From JBAQMG01 sp049302575 (GTDB lineage Bacteria; Bacillota; Desulfitobacteriia; Desulfitobacteriales; Desulfitobacteriaceae): 64,000 nt of DNA. How positions within the stretch are numbered: the first letter of the stretch is position 1; each line of letters starts with the position of its first letter. The position numbers and the translations under genes are program-made. The notes below the pieces were generated by a model. It had not been told where the DNA came from. It saw nothing but the letters and a program-made list of their open reading frames with translations, and did not search any database. The DNA is taken from contig JBAQMG010000110.1 in the NCBI GenBank assembly GCA_049302575.1, forward strand, positions 90,562 to 154,561, in the 5' to 3' direction. This document shows, one piece after another, positions 16,002 through 24,628 of the stretch.

Positions 16002-18089
16002 ATGCCGAGCCAGCAACTTTTTGAAGCTATTATAAATATAGATATTTTTTTGGATCCGCAAATATATATGGAAAAAATGCTTAAAGCTATCTGTAACATT
16101 CTTGGTTTCCAATGTGGTACGGTAATTGAAGTTAACCAAGAGGGGGCTTGGCAATTACGGGCTACCTATATGTTGCCCCCTGAGTATGGCTCTTTGCTTA
16201 TGGAAAAAAGTACTGGAGTTTCCGGACCACTAGCGGAGGCTGTGGTAAACCAACGGATTGTTGTTGTAACTGATGCTTGGTCAGAACCTAGATTGTCAAA
16301 TTGGCTGGAAGTTTTACAGGAGTATAATCTTAGGACTATTATTTGGGTACCCTTGATCAGTCAAGAAGAATATTTAGGAACCTATGTTATTTATGGGACG
16401 AAGGTTCGAGCTGTCTCCACGCTAGAACTAAAGACACTCGAGCAGATTGCTTACCTAGTATCCACATGTATTACCAACAATCAATATCTTGTTGAACTAA
16501 ACCAGAAAAAACTAGAGTTAGAACGTGAAATTGCTCAACGTAAAGAAACTGAAGCCAATTTGTTCAAAAGTGAAAAGCGCCTACGCACTATTCTGGAAGC
16601 GGCACCGATCGGGATTGTTCAAGTTAACTTGGAATGGGAAATAATCGAAAGCAATCCAGCTTTTAGACAAATGGTGGGCTACAGTGAGGAGGAATTGGTG
16701 GGAAAGAAAGTTGACGAGATAATTAAGTCACTTCCAGAAGATCTGGTCTTGAATAAACAACTTTTTAACGAATTAATCAACGGCCAACGAGATCAATTTC
16801 AGCTGGAGAAACGTTATTATAATAAAGAAGGTAAAATGTTTTGGGGTAACCTAATATCTTCACTAGCTCGGGAGAATGAGAACGAGTTTTCTTTTTGTAT
16901 CACAATGATTGAAAATATTACTGAGCGTAAAACTATCCAGGAAGAACTATTGAAGTTTGCAAAACTAGAATCAATCGGAGTATTGGCTGGTGGAATCGCG
17001 CATGATTTTAATAATCTCTTAACTGTCATTCTAGGTAATATTTCTTTGATAAAAATGAATTTAAGTAACCAAGATAAAAACAGCAATCGACTACTTGAAG
17101 CGGAAAAGGCATCCTTGCAGGCTAAGGACTTAACTCAACAATTATTGACCTTTGCCAAAGGGGGGAAACCGCTGATTAAGAAGGTATCTATCAAAGAGTT
17201 GATTAAGGACTCAATCCAGTTTGTCTCACGAGGTTCGAGTGTAAAGTTTCAGATTACCATTGCAAACGATCTGCGGATGGCTAGAATAGATGAAGGACAA
17301 ATTAATCAGGTGCTAAACAATATTTTTATTAATGCTCTTCAGTCCATGCCGAAAGGTGGGAGCATTAACCTGAAAGCCGAAAATATTTATCTTAATAAAG
17401 AAATGGGTATTCCTCTGACTAGCGGGAACTATATTCGGATTTCTATTCAAGATCAAGGATGTGGTATATTAAAGGCTGATTTGCCCAAAGTTTTTGATCC
17501 CTACTTTACGACTAAGGATAAGGGCAGTGGATTAGGTCTGGCAACCTCCTATTCAATAATTAAGAATCATAAAGGACATATTAAGGTTAAGTCGGAAGTA
17601 GGGGTTGGTTCAATTTTCGAAATTTATTTACCTGCCTCAAGTAAAGATTCAGCTGTTGTACAACAAGTGTCCGAGGTACCCACTACAGTCCATGCAAGGA
17701 TTCTTTTTATGGATGATGAAGCAGCAATTAGGGAGGTTGTGGGTAATATGCTCCATGAAATCGGATGTGAAGTGGAGTTCGCTAAAGATGGGGAAGAAGC
17801 GATTCAATGTTATTGTGAAACAAAAAAATCAGGACAGACCTTTGATCTTGTAATCCTCGATCTAACTATTCCTGGAGGATTGGGTGGAAAAGAGACCTTA
17901 AAACAATTACTTCAAAATGATCCTCAAGTTAAGGCTATAATCTCCAGCGGCTATTCTAAAGACACTGTAATAGCAAACTATAAAAAATATGGGTTTGTTG
18001 GTTTTATTACCAAGCCTTTTAAGTCAACTGAACTGAGTTCAATCATCTTAAAGGTACTAAACAAGCAAAATATCGGTGTTTCAAACTAA
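16002..18089 (+). CDS. GAF-PAS hybrid histidine kinase with receiver domain
   Basis: A 695-residue soluble hybrid sensor kinase. Domains in order: GAF (about 20-165), a coiled coil (about 165-195, LNQKKLELEREIAQRKETEA), PAS (about 195-310, ending ITMIENITERKT), a HisKA-like dimerisation domain with phospho-His 334 in GGIAHDFNNLL, a HATPase_c domain (N-box NIFINALQSMPKGG, then GSGLGLATSYSIIKNHKG), and a C-terminal receiver (about 572-690) with phospho-Asp 620 in VILDLTIPGG. There is no membrane helix, so the signal is cytoplasmic. No DNA-binding output or partner regulator adjoins it, so the receiver may tune the kinase itself. It follows the Old Yellow Enzyme gene by 6 bases, suggesting a redox-related stimulus. 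Confidence 0.92.
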   Translation: MPSQQLFEAIINIDIFLDPQIYMEKMLKAICNILGFQCGTVIEVNQEGAWQLRATYMLPPEYGSLLMEKSTGVSGPLAEAVVNQRIVVVTDAWSEPRLSNWLEVLQEYNLRTIIWVPLISQEEYLGTYVIYGTKVRAVSTLELKTLEQIAYLVSTCITNNQYLVELNQKKLELEREIAQRKETEANLFKSEKRLRTILEAAPIGIVQVNLEWEIIESNPAFRQMVGYSEEELVGKKVDEIIKSLPEDLVLNKQLFNELINGQRDQFQLEKRYYNKEGKMFWGNLISSLARENENEFSFCITMIENITERKTIQEELLKFAKLESIGVLAGGIAHDFNNLLTVILGNISLIKMNLSNQDKNSNRLLEAEKASLQAKDLTQQLLTFAKGGKPLIKKVSIKELIKDSIQFVSRGSSVKFQITIANDLRMARIDEGQINQVLNNIFINALQSMPKGGSINLKAENIYLNKEMGIPLTSGNYIRISIQDQGCGILKADLPKVFDPYFTTKDKGSGLGLATSYSIIKNHKGHIKVKSEVGVGSIFEIYLPASSKDSAVVQQVSEVPTTVHARILFMDDEAAIREVVGNMLHEIGCEVEFAKDGEEAIQCYCETKKSGQTFDLVILDLTIPGGLGGKETLKQLLQNDPQVKAIISSGYSKDTVIANYKKYGFVGFITKPFKSTELSSIILKVLNKQNIGVSN

Positions 18090-18161
18090 TAAAGATGTTG
18101 TTATTGAAACATTCGTTTGAAATAATTCTTAGGAAAGATAGATAATGCGAAAGGACTTGTA

Positions 18162-19109
18162 ATGACTAAGGATAAGGGTATTAAACCTATAGAATGGGGA
18201 AATAAACGCTATCAGGCTTTCAATCAACATTTGCGCGGCGTCTTTGGAGAAAAGGTCTTTAAAGTTCCCTTAGATGCCGGACTTACTTGTCCGAACAGGG
18301 ATGGAACCTTAGGGCGAGACGGTTGTATCTATTGTAGCGCACGTGGATCTGGTGATTTTGCCGGTGAAAAGGAACTAGCTTTACCGGATCAATTTAAGCA
18401 GTCATGTAGTATGATGAACAAAAAATGGCCTGAGGCAAAATATATAGCTTATTTTCAGGCCTACACCAATACCTATGCTCCACTAGAGCGCTTGCAGGAA
18501 ATTCATGGTCAGGTTTTAAAGTTGCCCGGAGTAGTTGGACTTGCTATTGCCACGAGGCCAGATTGTTTGGCGGAAGATGTTTTAGATTATCTTGGGGAAC
18601 TTAATCGGACTACCTATTTATGGGTCGAGTTAGGATTACAATCAATTCATCAGAAGTCTTTAGACTGGATTGGGCGTGGTCACGATTATGCCGTATTTCT
18701 TAAAGGACTTACAGAATTAAGCCAGAGGGAAATTCAGGTATGTGGTCATATTATTCTGGGATTACCTAGTGAAAACAAAAAAGATATGTTAGCTACTGCT
18801 CAGGCGATGGCAGCACTACCAATGCAGGGAATAAAACTTCACCTTCTCCATGTTTTAAAAGGAACTCCCTTGGAGAAAATTTATCAAAGCGACCCGTTCC
18901 CTATATTGACTCAAGAAGAGTATATTTCGTTAATTGTTGATATCTTGGAATTGTTACCTACGGAGATGACTATTCAGCGACTTACTGGTGACGGACCGCC
19001 TAAGGACTTGATTGCCCCACTCTGGAGCCGTAAAAAGTGGGAAGTTTTGAATGCCATAGATTTCGAATTGGAACGTCGAGATAGTTGGCAGGGGAAATAC
19101 GCATTATGA
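18162..19109 (+). CDS. TIGR01212-type radical SAM protein (YtqA-like)
   Basis: A 315-residue radical SAM protein of the Elp3-like/TIGR01212 group, close to Bacillus YtqA. The [4Fe-4S] cysteines are in a spaced C-x11-C-x2-C motif, beginning at CPNRDGTLGRDGC and ending CIYC, within residues 40-60. Following family marks are KYIAYFQAYTNTYAP, LAIATRPDCL, WVELGLQSIHQ and ICGHIILGLPSE-like VCGHIILGLPSE, then LHLLHVLKGTPL. The biochemical role is not established; roles in RNA modification have been suggested for related proteins. ATG 18162 has AAAGGA upstream. It precedes a LytS-type kinase by 22 bases, so the two may be co-transcribed. Confidence 0.9.
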   Translation: MTKDKGIKPIEWGNKRYQAFNQHLRGVFGEKVFKVPLDAGLTCPNRDGTLGRDGCIYCSARGSGDFAGEKELALPDQFKQSCSMMNKKWPEAKYIAYFQAYTNTYAPLERLQEIHGQVLKLPGVVGLAIATRPDCLAEDVLDYLGELNRTTYLWVELGLQSIHQKSLDWIGRGHDYAVFLKGLTELSQREIQVCGHIILGLPSENKKDMLATAQAMAALPMQGIKLHLLHVLKGTPLEKIYQSDPFPILTQEEYISLIVDILELLPTEMTIQRLTGDGPPKDLIAPLWSRKKWEVLNAIDFELERRDSWQGKYAL

Positions 19110-19131
19110 ATTATGCATTGGAGGATATGCT

Positions 19132-20412
19132 ATGCGTTGGCAACTTTTTATGACCTTAGGAATAGAGATTATTATTATGGCGATTTTTCAGCGTGTTGAA
19201 ATTGTGCTGCTATTCTTTATGATTAATACAGCTACACTTTTTTATGTGATGGAAAAACTCCGTCGTACGACGGAGATAACTGAGCATCTGACTGAAGCTC
19301 GAAATGGGGATATAAGTGTCAAGATTGCCCATGAAACTCTGCCTTATTTAAGACACGGATTGAATGAAAAAAATGCTCATGAAATCGCTAAAATAATCCA
19401 GGAGATCGGTCAGGTAGCGGCTGTTTCGATTACTGATTGTGAAAAACAGTTAGCTTATCTTGGTGTAGGTTGTGACCAACATCATCCAGGAGATCGTATT
19501 CTTACTGAAGCTACTCGGGAGGTTATTAGGACTGGTCAATATAAAGTAGTGCGTACTCAAAAACAGCTTAACTGTGCCAGACAAAATATCTGTGATTGCC
19601 CTCTCGCTGCAGCAATTATCGTCCCATTACTTCGTCAAGGTGAGGTCGTCGGAACTGTCAAACTTTACGAAACCAAGGATGGTCAGTTGTCGCCAGATCT
19701 AGTCAGACTAGCTTCGGGTATGGGTCAGTTACTTGGACTTCAAATCGAATTAGCAGAACTTGATCATCATGCTAAACTGACCGCAGAAGCTCAGCTTTCA
19801 GCCTTACAGGCCCAGATTAATCCTCATTTTCTTTTTAATGTAATGAATACAATTATTGCTACTAGTCGTTCAAATCCTAATCGGACGAGAAGGTTACTGA
19901 TTCTTTTAGCACAGTTTTTCCGTCGGGCATTGAAGGCTAGGGGTACTTTTATTACTATCTATGAGGAAATGGAATTTGTTAATATTTACCTCATTTTAGA
20001 AAAGGCCAGGTTTGGCAGGAAACTTGTGGTTAAAGAAGAGATTAGTGAGGATATGTGGAATCTACAGATTCCTCGACTTAGCATACAACCCTTAGTAGAA
20101 AATGCTGTGAAACATGGAATTACTGCTAAAATGGGGAATGGAACGGTTTTGATTAAAATAGCCATGCTAAACTCAGAAATAAATGTCCAGGTACAGGATG
20201 ATGGAGCAGGAATTCCTGCTGATCGCTTGAAAGATGTGCTGAAAAATGGAGTCGGTTCAGGTAACGGAGTGGGAATGGCTAACGTTCATGAACGTTTACG
20301 GGCAATCTACGGAGTATCATACGGCTTAAAAATAGAGAGTGAGCTAGGTAAGGGAACAACCGTGACAATGAGTATGCCGATTACCTCAGCGACAGAGGAA
20401 AAAGTGGTCTAG
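19132..20412 (+). CDS. LytS/BtsS-type sensor histidine kinase
   Basis: A 426-residue membrane-associated histidine kinase of the LytS/YpdA class. Two short hydrophobic stretches cover residues 3-40 (LFMTLGIEIIIMAIF and VVLLFFMI-like IVLLFFMINTATLFYVM). A GAF-like domain (about 75-205) holds DQHHPGDRI and a cysteine group (LNCARQNICDCPLAAAIIVPL) typical of the family. The His_kinase domain has phospho-His 232 in QINPHFLFNVMNTI, followed by HATPase_c (QPLVENAVKHGI, DDGAGIP, GNGVGMANVHERL). The signal is unknown. The usual LytTR response-regulator partner is not next to it; acpS follows instead, so it is an orphan kinase here. ATG 19132 is well supported by GGAGGATATGCT. Confidence 0.9.
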   Translation: MRWQLFMTLGIEIIIMAIFQRVEIVLLFFMINTATLFYVMEKLRRTTEITEHLTEARNGDISVKIAHETLPYLRHGLNEKNAHEIAKIIQEIGQVAAVSITDCEKQLAYLGVGCDQHHPGDRILTEATREVIRTGQYKVVRTQKQLNCARQNICDCPLAAAIIVPLLRQGEVVGTVKLYETKDGQLSPDLVRLASGMGQLLGLQIELAELDHHAKLTAEAQLSALQAQINPHFLFNVMNTIIATSRSNPNRTRRLLILLAQFFRRALKARGTFITIYEEMEFVNIYLILEKARFGRKLVVKEEISEDMWNLQIPRLSIQPLVENAVKHGITAKMGNGTVLIKIAMLNSEINVQVQDDGAGIPADRLKDVLKNGVGSGNGVGMANVHERLRAIYGVSYGLKIESELGKGTTVTMSMPITSATEEKVV

Positions 20413-20454
20413 AGAGGCGCTACTTAGAATTATTTTATGGTTGGAGGGACGATC

Positions 20455-20847
20455 ATGTTTCCTGGAGTAGATATAATTGAAATTGAGCGCTTTACTCTGG
20501 CTTGCCAACGGCATCCGAAAATAATAGATCGCCTGTTTACTCGCCGTGAACAAAATGATTTACTCGGGAAAAGCAGGCAAAGTTGGGCCGGGCGTTTTGC
20601 TGCCAAGGAGGCCATTCTCAAGGCTTTAGGGACTGGCTTGCGCGACTTAACTTGGCAGGATATCGAGATACTGAGTGGACAGATGGGTGAACCACTTGCT
20701 TTTCTTAGTGAGCGAGCTAAAGTAAAAGCAAAAGCTCGTGGGGGATCCGTAGTAAGAATAAGTATAGCTCACGACCGAAGTAAGACCATTGCTTTGGCGA
20801 TTTTGTGTCACTCATCGAAAGAAATTGTCAACGAAGAACAGGGGTGA
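20455..20847 (+). CDS. acpS: Holo-[acyl-carrier-protein] synthase
   Basis: A 130-residue AcpS-type phosphopantetheinyl transferase that loads the 4'-phosphopantetheine arm from CoA onto apo-ACP, needed for fatty acid synthesis. The two diagnostic motifs are present: GVDIIEIERF at residues 4-13 and GRFAAKEAILKALGTG around residues 45-60, with magnesium-binding Asp and Glu. ATG 20455 is chosen over the earlier ATG 20437 because TTGGAGGG lies just before it and the protein then begins MFPGVDIIEI, as usual. nnr starts 6 bases after the stop, an arrangement shared with many Firmicutes (acpS-nnr-alr). Confidence 0.96.
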   Translation: MFPGVDIIEIERFTLACQRHPKIIDRLFTRREQNDLLGKSRQSWAGRFAAKEAILKALGTGLRDLTWQDIEILSGQMGEPLAFLSERAKVKAKARGGSVVRISIAHDRSKTIALAILCHSSKEIVNEEQG

Positions 20848-20852
20848 GAGAA

Positions 20853-22415
20853 ATGCGTGTAGTCAGTGCACAGCAGATGAGTCGTCTTGAAGACAAGGCG
20901 CTCAGGGATTTTGGTATCCCAAGTATCTTGCTTATGGAAAATGCTGCCTTAGCCGTGGTTAGAGAGATCAGCCAACATTTTGCTGAAAATAAACAAAATT
21001 CAGTAGGGCTTAAGGCCGTTGTTCTGGTTGGCAAAGGAAATAATGGTGGGGACGGCTTGGCAATTGCACGGCACTTGACAGTGCTTGGTTACGATGTGAC
21101 TGTTTTTTTATTGGCAAAACCTCAGGAAATTAAGGGAGATGCAGAACTGAATTTTCATCTCTTTTCCAGTACGGTAGGCAAATTATTTATTATTGAAGGG
21201 GAAAAACAGAGACGACTTGCGAGATTTGCTTTTGCGCAAGCAGATGTTGCTGTTGATGCCCTTTATGGAACTGGATTACGTGGAGCCATGCCGAGTATTG
21301 TTGAAGAATATATTGAAGAAATCAATCGAGCGAAGGCTTGGGTTGTAGCGGTGGATATTCCCAGCGGAGTTGAGGCGGATACAGGAAAGGTTTATCGTCT
21401 GGCGGTACGGGCTGATGTCACGATAACCTTCGGACTGCCCAAATTAGGTCATTTTTTAGGACGAGGTCCAGAGCATTGCGGGCAAGTCATCGTCGATCCT
21501 ATTTCAATTCCTCCCAGTTTTCTTGAAGACGAAGAAATTTCTTGTTTCGTCCTTACTGATCAAGCTATGCGTGCGCTTATTCCTCCTCGTCATTTTCAGA
21601 ATCATAAAGGAACTCATGGCAGAGGAATTTTGGTTGCAGGATCCCTTGGAATGAGCGGCGCGGCCGTCTTATCTGGCAGATCAGCCCTGCGTAGTGGTTT
21701 AGGTCTATTGCAAATCGTAACTCCTAGAGGGATTGTTCCCTTAGTGGCTAATGGAGTAATCGAAGGAACAGTTTGGGCGGCAAGTGGGGAAAAAGAACTG
21801 GATGCAGAGGCTTGGCCGATCATCCGTGAACGCTGTCAAGGTGCGCAAGCTTTGGCTATAGGACCTGGTTTGGGCTTAAACGCTCAATTTTCCACAGTTC
21901 TGGAAAATGTTCTGCGTAATATCGCCTTGCCGGTCATTTTGGATGCGGATGCTTTGAATATAGTTGCGCTAGAGCCAGGAATTTTAGGTTGTCGTCAAGG
22001 ACGTGGCCCTTTGATACTGACTCCCCACCCTGGCGAGATGGGCCGGCTTTGCAACTTAACCACGTTGGAAGTACAAAAGAATCGTTTAGAATTAGCAGTA
22101 AGTAAGGCCATTGAGTGGGGCGCTATCGTGGTTTTAAAAGGAGCTATTACTATTGTAGCTGCACCAGATGGTCGCGCTTTTCTGAATCCCACCGGAAATC
22201 CTGGATTAGGTACCGGAGGTACAGGTGATGTGTTAACCGGGAGCATACTTGGCTGGCTAGCTCAAGGGGTTCAGCCACTTGAGGCTGCTTGTCTGGCAGT
22301 TTATTTGCATGGCAAAGCAGCTGAACTATTGGCAAAAGAATTTGGCTGGGCAGGATTTACAGCCTCTGAGCTAGCAGATATCTTGCCGAAGGCGCGTCGG
22401 CAACTGGAGGGGTAA
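20853..22415 (+). CDS. nnr: Bifunctional NAD(P)H-hydrate epimerase/dehydratase
   Basis: A 520-residue fused enzyme that repairs hydrated NADH and NADPH. The N-terminal YjeF_N epimerase (about 1-215) shows SAQQMSRLEDKAL, GKGNNGGDGLAIARHL, VDALYGTGLRG and VAVDIPSGVEADTG. The C-terminal ribokinase-like dehydratase (about 230-515) has HKGTHGRGILVAG, AIGPGLG, LPVILDADALN, LTPHPGEMGRL and the GNPGLGTGGTGDVLTG catalytic loop. ATG 20853 has GGGGTGAGAG before it and follows acpS by 6 bases; the longer frame from 20805 would overlap acpS and has no ribosome binding site. It lies in the acpS-nnr-alr order. Length and domain order are those of typical bacterial Nnr. Confidence 0.95.
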   Translation: MRVVSAQQMSRLEDKALRDFGIPSILLMENAALAVVREISQHFAENKQNSVGLKAVVLVGKGNNGGDGLAIARHLTVLGYDVTVFLLAKPQEIKGDAELNFHLFSSTVGKLFIIEGEKQRRLARFAFAQADVAVDALYGTGLRGAMPSIVEEYIEEINRAKAWVVAVDIPSGVEADTGKVYRLAVRADVTITFGLPKLGHFLGRGPEHCGQVIVDPISIPPSFLEDEEISCFVLTDQAMRALIPPRHFQNHKGTHGRGILVAGSLGMSGAAVLSGRSALRSGLGLLQIVTPRGIVPLVANGVIEGTVWAASGEKELDAEAWPIIRERCQGAQALAIGPGLGLNAQFSTVLENVLRNIALPVILDADALNIVALEPGILGCRQGRGPLILTPHPGEMGRLCNLTTLEVQKNRLELAVSKAIEWGAIVVLKGAITIVAAPDGRAFLNPTGNPGLGTGGTGDVLTGSILGWLAQGVQPLEAACLAVYLHGKAAELLAKEFGWAGFTASELADILPKARRQLEG

Positions 22416-22435
22416 TGCATATTCACGGTGCACGG

Positions 22436-22520
22436 GTTATGAGGTACGGAGTACGAGACGAGAGGCAAGAAGGACGGGGTCAAGGTACGAAGTACGAGGA
22501 TCAAGACAGAGGTTACCGCG
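22436..22520 (+). repeat. Low-complexity TACGAG-type intergenic repeat, copy 1
   Basis: This stretch between nnr and alr is built of imperfect short repeats around GTACGAG, such as GGTACGGAGTACGAG and GGTACGAAGTACGAGG. It has no open frame of note. A similar stretch lies on the other side of alr. Confidence 0.5.
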
Positions 22521-22578
22521 TCTTCAATTCTGACCTCTGGCTTCTGACATCGGATCTCTGGAAGATGAGGTAGTAAAC

Positions 22579-23688
22579 ATGGAAATATTTCGCCCAGTCT
22601 GGGCTGAAGTTGATTTAGAGGCTTTGACAAGAAATTTTCGTAAGATTCAAGCTTATACTTCAAGCGAGATTATGCCGATCGTCAAGGCAGATGCTTACGG
22701 ACACGGGGTGATCCCGGTTGTTGATGCACTTTGGAAATGTGGAGCAAGGCGTTTTGGAGTAGCCTTACTAGAAGAAGCTTTAGAGATCAAACAGGTGTTT
22801 CCAGAAGTTATGGTGATGATTATTGGCTCTACGCCAAAAGAAAATGCTGAATTGATTGTTAAAGAAGATATCATAACAGGCGTGTTTCTGTATGAGCAGG
22901 CGTTAGCCCTTTCACAGGCTGCAACGAGTCTAGCGAAGACGACAGTGATCCATTTGAAAATTGAAACTGGTATGGGACGTATTGGTTTTAGTATAGCTGA
23001 GCTGCCTGAAATACTAAGAATTGCAGAATTACCTAATTTGTACATAGAGGGTATCTATACTCATTTAGCTACTGCTGATCATGCTAATTTAACCTATGCC
23101 AAGGAGCAATTAAAACGTTTTCAGGAAATTAATAACCATTTAAAAGTAGCAGGCTTAGAGATTCCTTTAAGACACGTAGCTAACAGTGGCGCAATACTTC
23201 AATTACCTGAGTCTCATTTTGAGTTAGTGCGTCCGGGGATTAGTCTCTACGGGTTTTCTCCTTCTTCTGAAGTTGGGGGAAATGCCAGATTTGAACCAGT
23301 GATGTCTTGGAAGACAATGATCTCCCATGTTAAAACAATTGCCACAGGGGATACGGTGAGTTATGGACGTACCTTCCAAGCGGCTTACCCCACTAAAGTA
23401 GCGACGATTCCAGTGGGCTATGCAGACGGTCTAAGACGGGCTCTTTCTAACCGTGGTGAAGCCATTGTTCGAGGTGAACGAGTAACAATTATTGGTAGGG
23501 TTTGTATGGATCAAACGATGTTGGAAGTAACAAAGATATCAGATATAAAAGTTGGTGATGTGGTTACTATATTAGGAGAAGATGGGTCAGAACGAATTGA
23601 TGCCACTGAGATGGCCAGTTGGTTGGGGACGATTAATTATGAAGTTATTTGTGGTATTTCCAAGCGTGTACCCAGGAAGTATGTATAG
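22579..23688 (+). CDS. alr: Alanine racemase
   Basis: A 369-residue PLP enzyme of fold type III that converts L- to D-alanine for peptidoglycan. The PLP lysine is Lys36 in PIVKADAYGHG and the second catalytic base is Tyr262 in TVSYGRTF. Other family marks are WAEVDLEALTRNF, KIETGMGRIGF, HVANSGA, VRPGISLYG, GYADGLRR and VCMDQTM. Start ATG 22579 follows GGAAGATGAGGTAG. The gene is at the end of the acpS-nnr-alr series but is separated from nnr by about 160 bases of low-complexity repeat. In Bacillus, alr is followed by mazEF; here mazEF is 25 kb away. Confidence 0.96.
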   Translation: MEIFRPVWAEVDLEALTRNFRKIQAYTSSEIMPIVKADAYGHGVIPVVDALWKCGARRFGVALLEEALEIKQVFPEVMVMIIGSTPKENAELIVKEDIITGVFLYEQALALSQAATSLAKTTVIHLKIETGMGRIGFSIAELPEILRIAELPNLYIEGIYTHLATADHANLTYAKEQLKRFQEINNHLKVAGLEIPLRHVANSGAILQLPESHFELVRPGISLYGFSPSSEVGGNARFEPVMSWKTMISHVKTIATGDTVSYGRTFQAAYPTKVATIPVGYADGLRRALSNRGEAIVRGERVTIIGRVCMDQTMLEVTKISDIKVGDVVTILGEDGSERIDATEMASWLGTINYEVICGISKRVPRKYV

Positions 23689-23689
23689 G

Positions 23690-23760
23690 GGTACTAGGTG
23701 CGGGGGGATCAGGGTACGAGGCTCGAGGCACGATGCACGAACCAGGAAGTGCGGAGCGAA
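23690..23760 (+). repeat. Low-complexity TACGAG-type intergenic repeat, copy 2
   Basis: Directly after alr, imperfect units such as GGTACTAGGTGCGGGG, GGGTACGAGGCTCGAGG and CACGATGCACGA recall the sequence ahead of alr. It runs straight into the dispersed hairpin repeat copy B. Confidence 0.5.
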
Positions 23761-23841
23761 CTAGCTTCGCTAGATGATTCAGTGACGAAAGCCTCCAGTG
23801 ACGTTAGTGTGCTGTGGACACTAACGACGAAGCCGCTAACT
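23761..23841 (+). repeat. Dispersed hairpin repeat, copy B
   Basis: It contains TGACGAAAGCCTCC (23783-23796), a central stem CGTTAGTGT/ACACTAACG (23802-23810 with 23818-23826), then CGAAGCCGCTAAC. An outer CTTCG/CGAAG pairing brackets the element. The box order matches copies at 4778-4848 and 54938-54987. Confidence 0.5.
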
Positions 23842-23981
23842 TATATGGAATAATAAATTGTGCCGAATTCATCTCCCACTGATAGAAGTGGAAGACTTCT
23901 TCTGGTACTTGGTTAAACCTGAAGTCGGAGGCTGGAACGAGGGTTGAGAGATGATAGCGTGAAAAATGTTTTAGAGAACGC

Positions 23982-24010
23982 TTGACAAGGAACTGAATTA
24001 GGTTTATAGT
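23982..24010 (+). promoter_or_regulatory. Strong sigma-A-type promoter in a gene-free region
   Basis: TTGACA (23982-23987) and TATAGT (24005-24010) are spaced by 17 bases, close to the vegetative consensus. No protein gene follows on this strand for about 2 kb, so it probably drives an untranslated RNA. Confidence 0.65.
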
Positions 24011-24016
24011 GTATTT

Positions 24017-24175
24017 AGACCAGTAAATTATTGAGAGATTCAGTTTTAAAAAACAACTTGTTAGTCGCGTGCTAGGTAACGTTTCGGTTCATCGAAGGTT
24101 AAAGCATTGCAATACGGTTGAAACAATGCTGAAATTTCGGAGAATTGAAGCCACCACCTAGAAGGGTGGTTTTTG
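24017..24175 (+). ncRNA. Candidate structured ncRNA ending in an intrinsic terminator
   Basis: A region of about 160 bases bounded by the promoter above and a terminator hairpin. It can form AGCATTG/CAATGCT (24103-24109 with 24124-24130), a small TTCG/CGAA hairpin (24083-24086 with 24093-24096) and a long-range CTAGGT/ACCTAG stem (24072-24077 with 24156-24161). The last pairing uses bases of the terminator stem, so the two folds exclude each other, as in a riboswitch or attenuator. No gene follows on this strand. I could not match it to 6S, T-box, SRP, tmRNA or common riboswitch signatures. Confidence 0.5.
24153..24174 (+). terminator. Intrinsic terminator of the ncRNA candidate
   Basis: ACCACC (24153-24158) pairs with GGTGGT (24165-24170), followed by a run of T to 24174. 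The 5' arm overlaps the ACCTAG that can pair upstream. Confidence 0.65.
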
Positions 24176-24254
24176 TAGTTTCTTTGACTGAAGTTTTCTA
24201 AAAAGAAGGATTTCCCGCAAAGTTCCTCTCAGTTAGTTAGACCATCGATCAGTC

Positions 24255-24293
<39 letters not shown>

Positions 24294-24628
24294 CTAAGTA
24301 GGTTTTCCTTTTTGGTAGTTAAGTTAATCAAGCTAAGAAATTAGGTTCAGAATTCAGGTGATTTACTACCTCAACTTCTTCCTGTGTCGGAAGAACAACT
24401 GTTTTCGGATTGTGACCCCAGCTAGATCTTAGCTCGAACGATGAAATAGTGGAGGATTTGTCTAGATTAGTTCCTTACCTTAAACTCGGTTTTTGACTGT
24501 TAAAACCACGAACCTATTCTACTCAAGTAAATACAATCTTAGTGAAGTTTGGTTTAAGATTAATCTCGAGCCGTGCATCCATTAATTCAGGAGGAACTTT
24601 GCGGGATTCAATTTAGATTTAAGGCCAC
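24294..24628. other. Remainder of the 0.9-kb gene-free region
   Basis: No protein gene is supported here. Weak features are a promoter-like TTGACT with TATTCT 16 bases on (about 24494-24522) and a perfect AGGAGG (24591-24596) followed by only a five-codon TTG frame. A plus-strand terminator at the right end suggests that some plus-strand transcript ends here, either from this weak promoter or by read-through from the ncRNA. Confidence 0.35.

Noticed and set aside
23761..23841. Likeness of repeat B to the c-di-GMP-I riboswitch (GACGAAAGCCTCC resembles GACGCAAAGCCTCC)
   Set aside because: The GNRA tetraloop, the second helix with its receptor and a downstream gene or expression platform are missing; only one box agrees.
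24017..24175. Identity of the ncRNA as 6S RNA or T-box leader
   Set aside because: No long closing stem between the 5' and 3' ends as in 6S, and no conserved T-box sequence (AGGGTGGNACCGCG-type) is present; the short GGGTGG is part of the terminator.
24591..24616. AGGAGG followed by a TTG frame at 24604
   Set aside because: The frame has only five codons before TAG, and no regulated gene follows on this strand. It is too short to support as a leader peptide.
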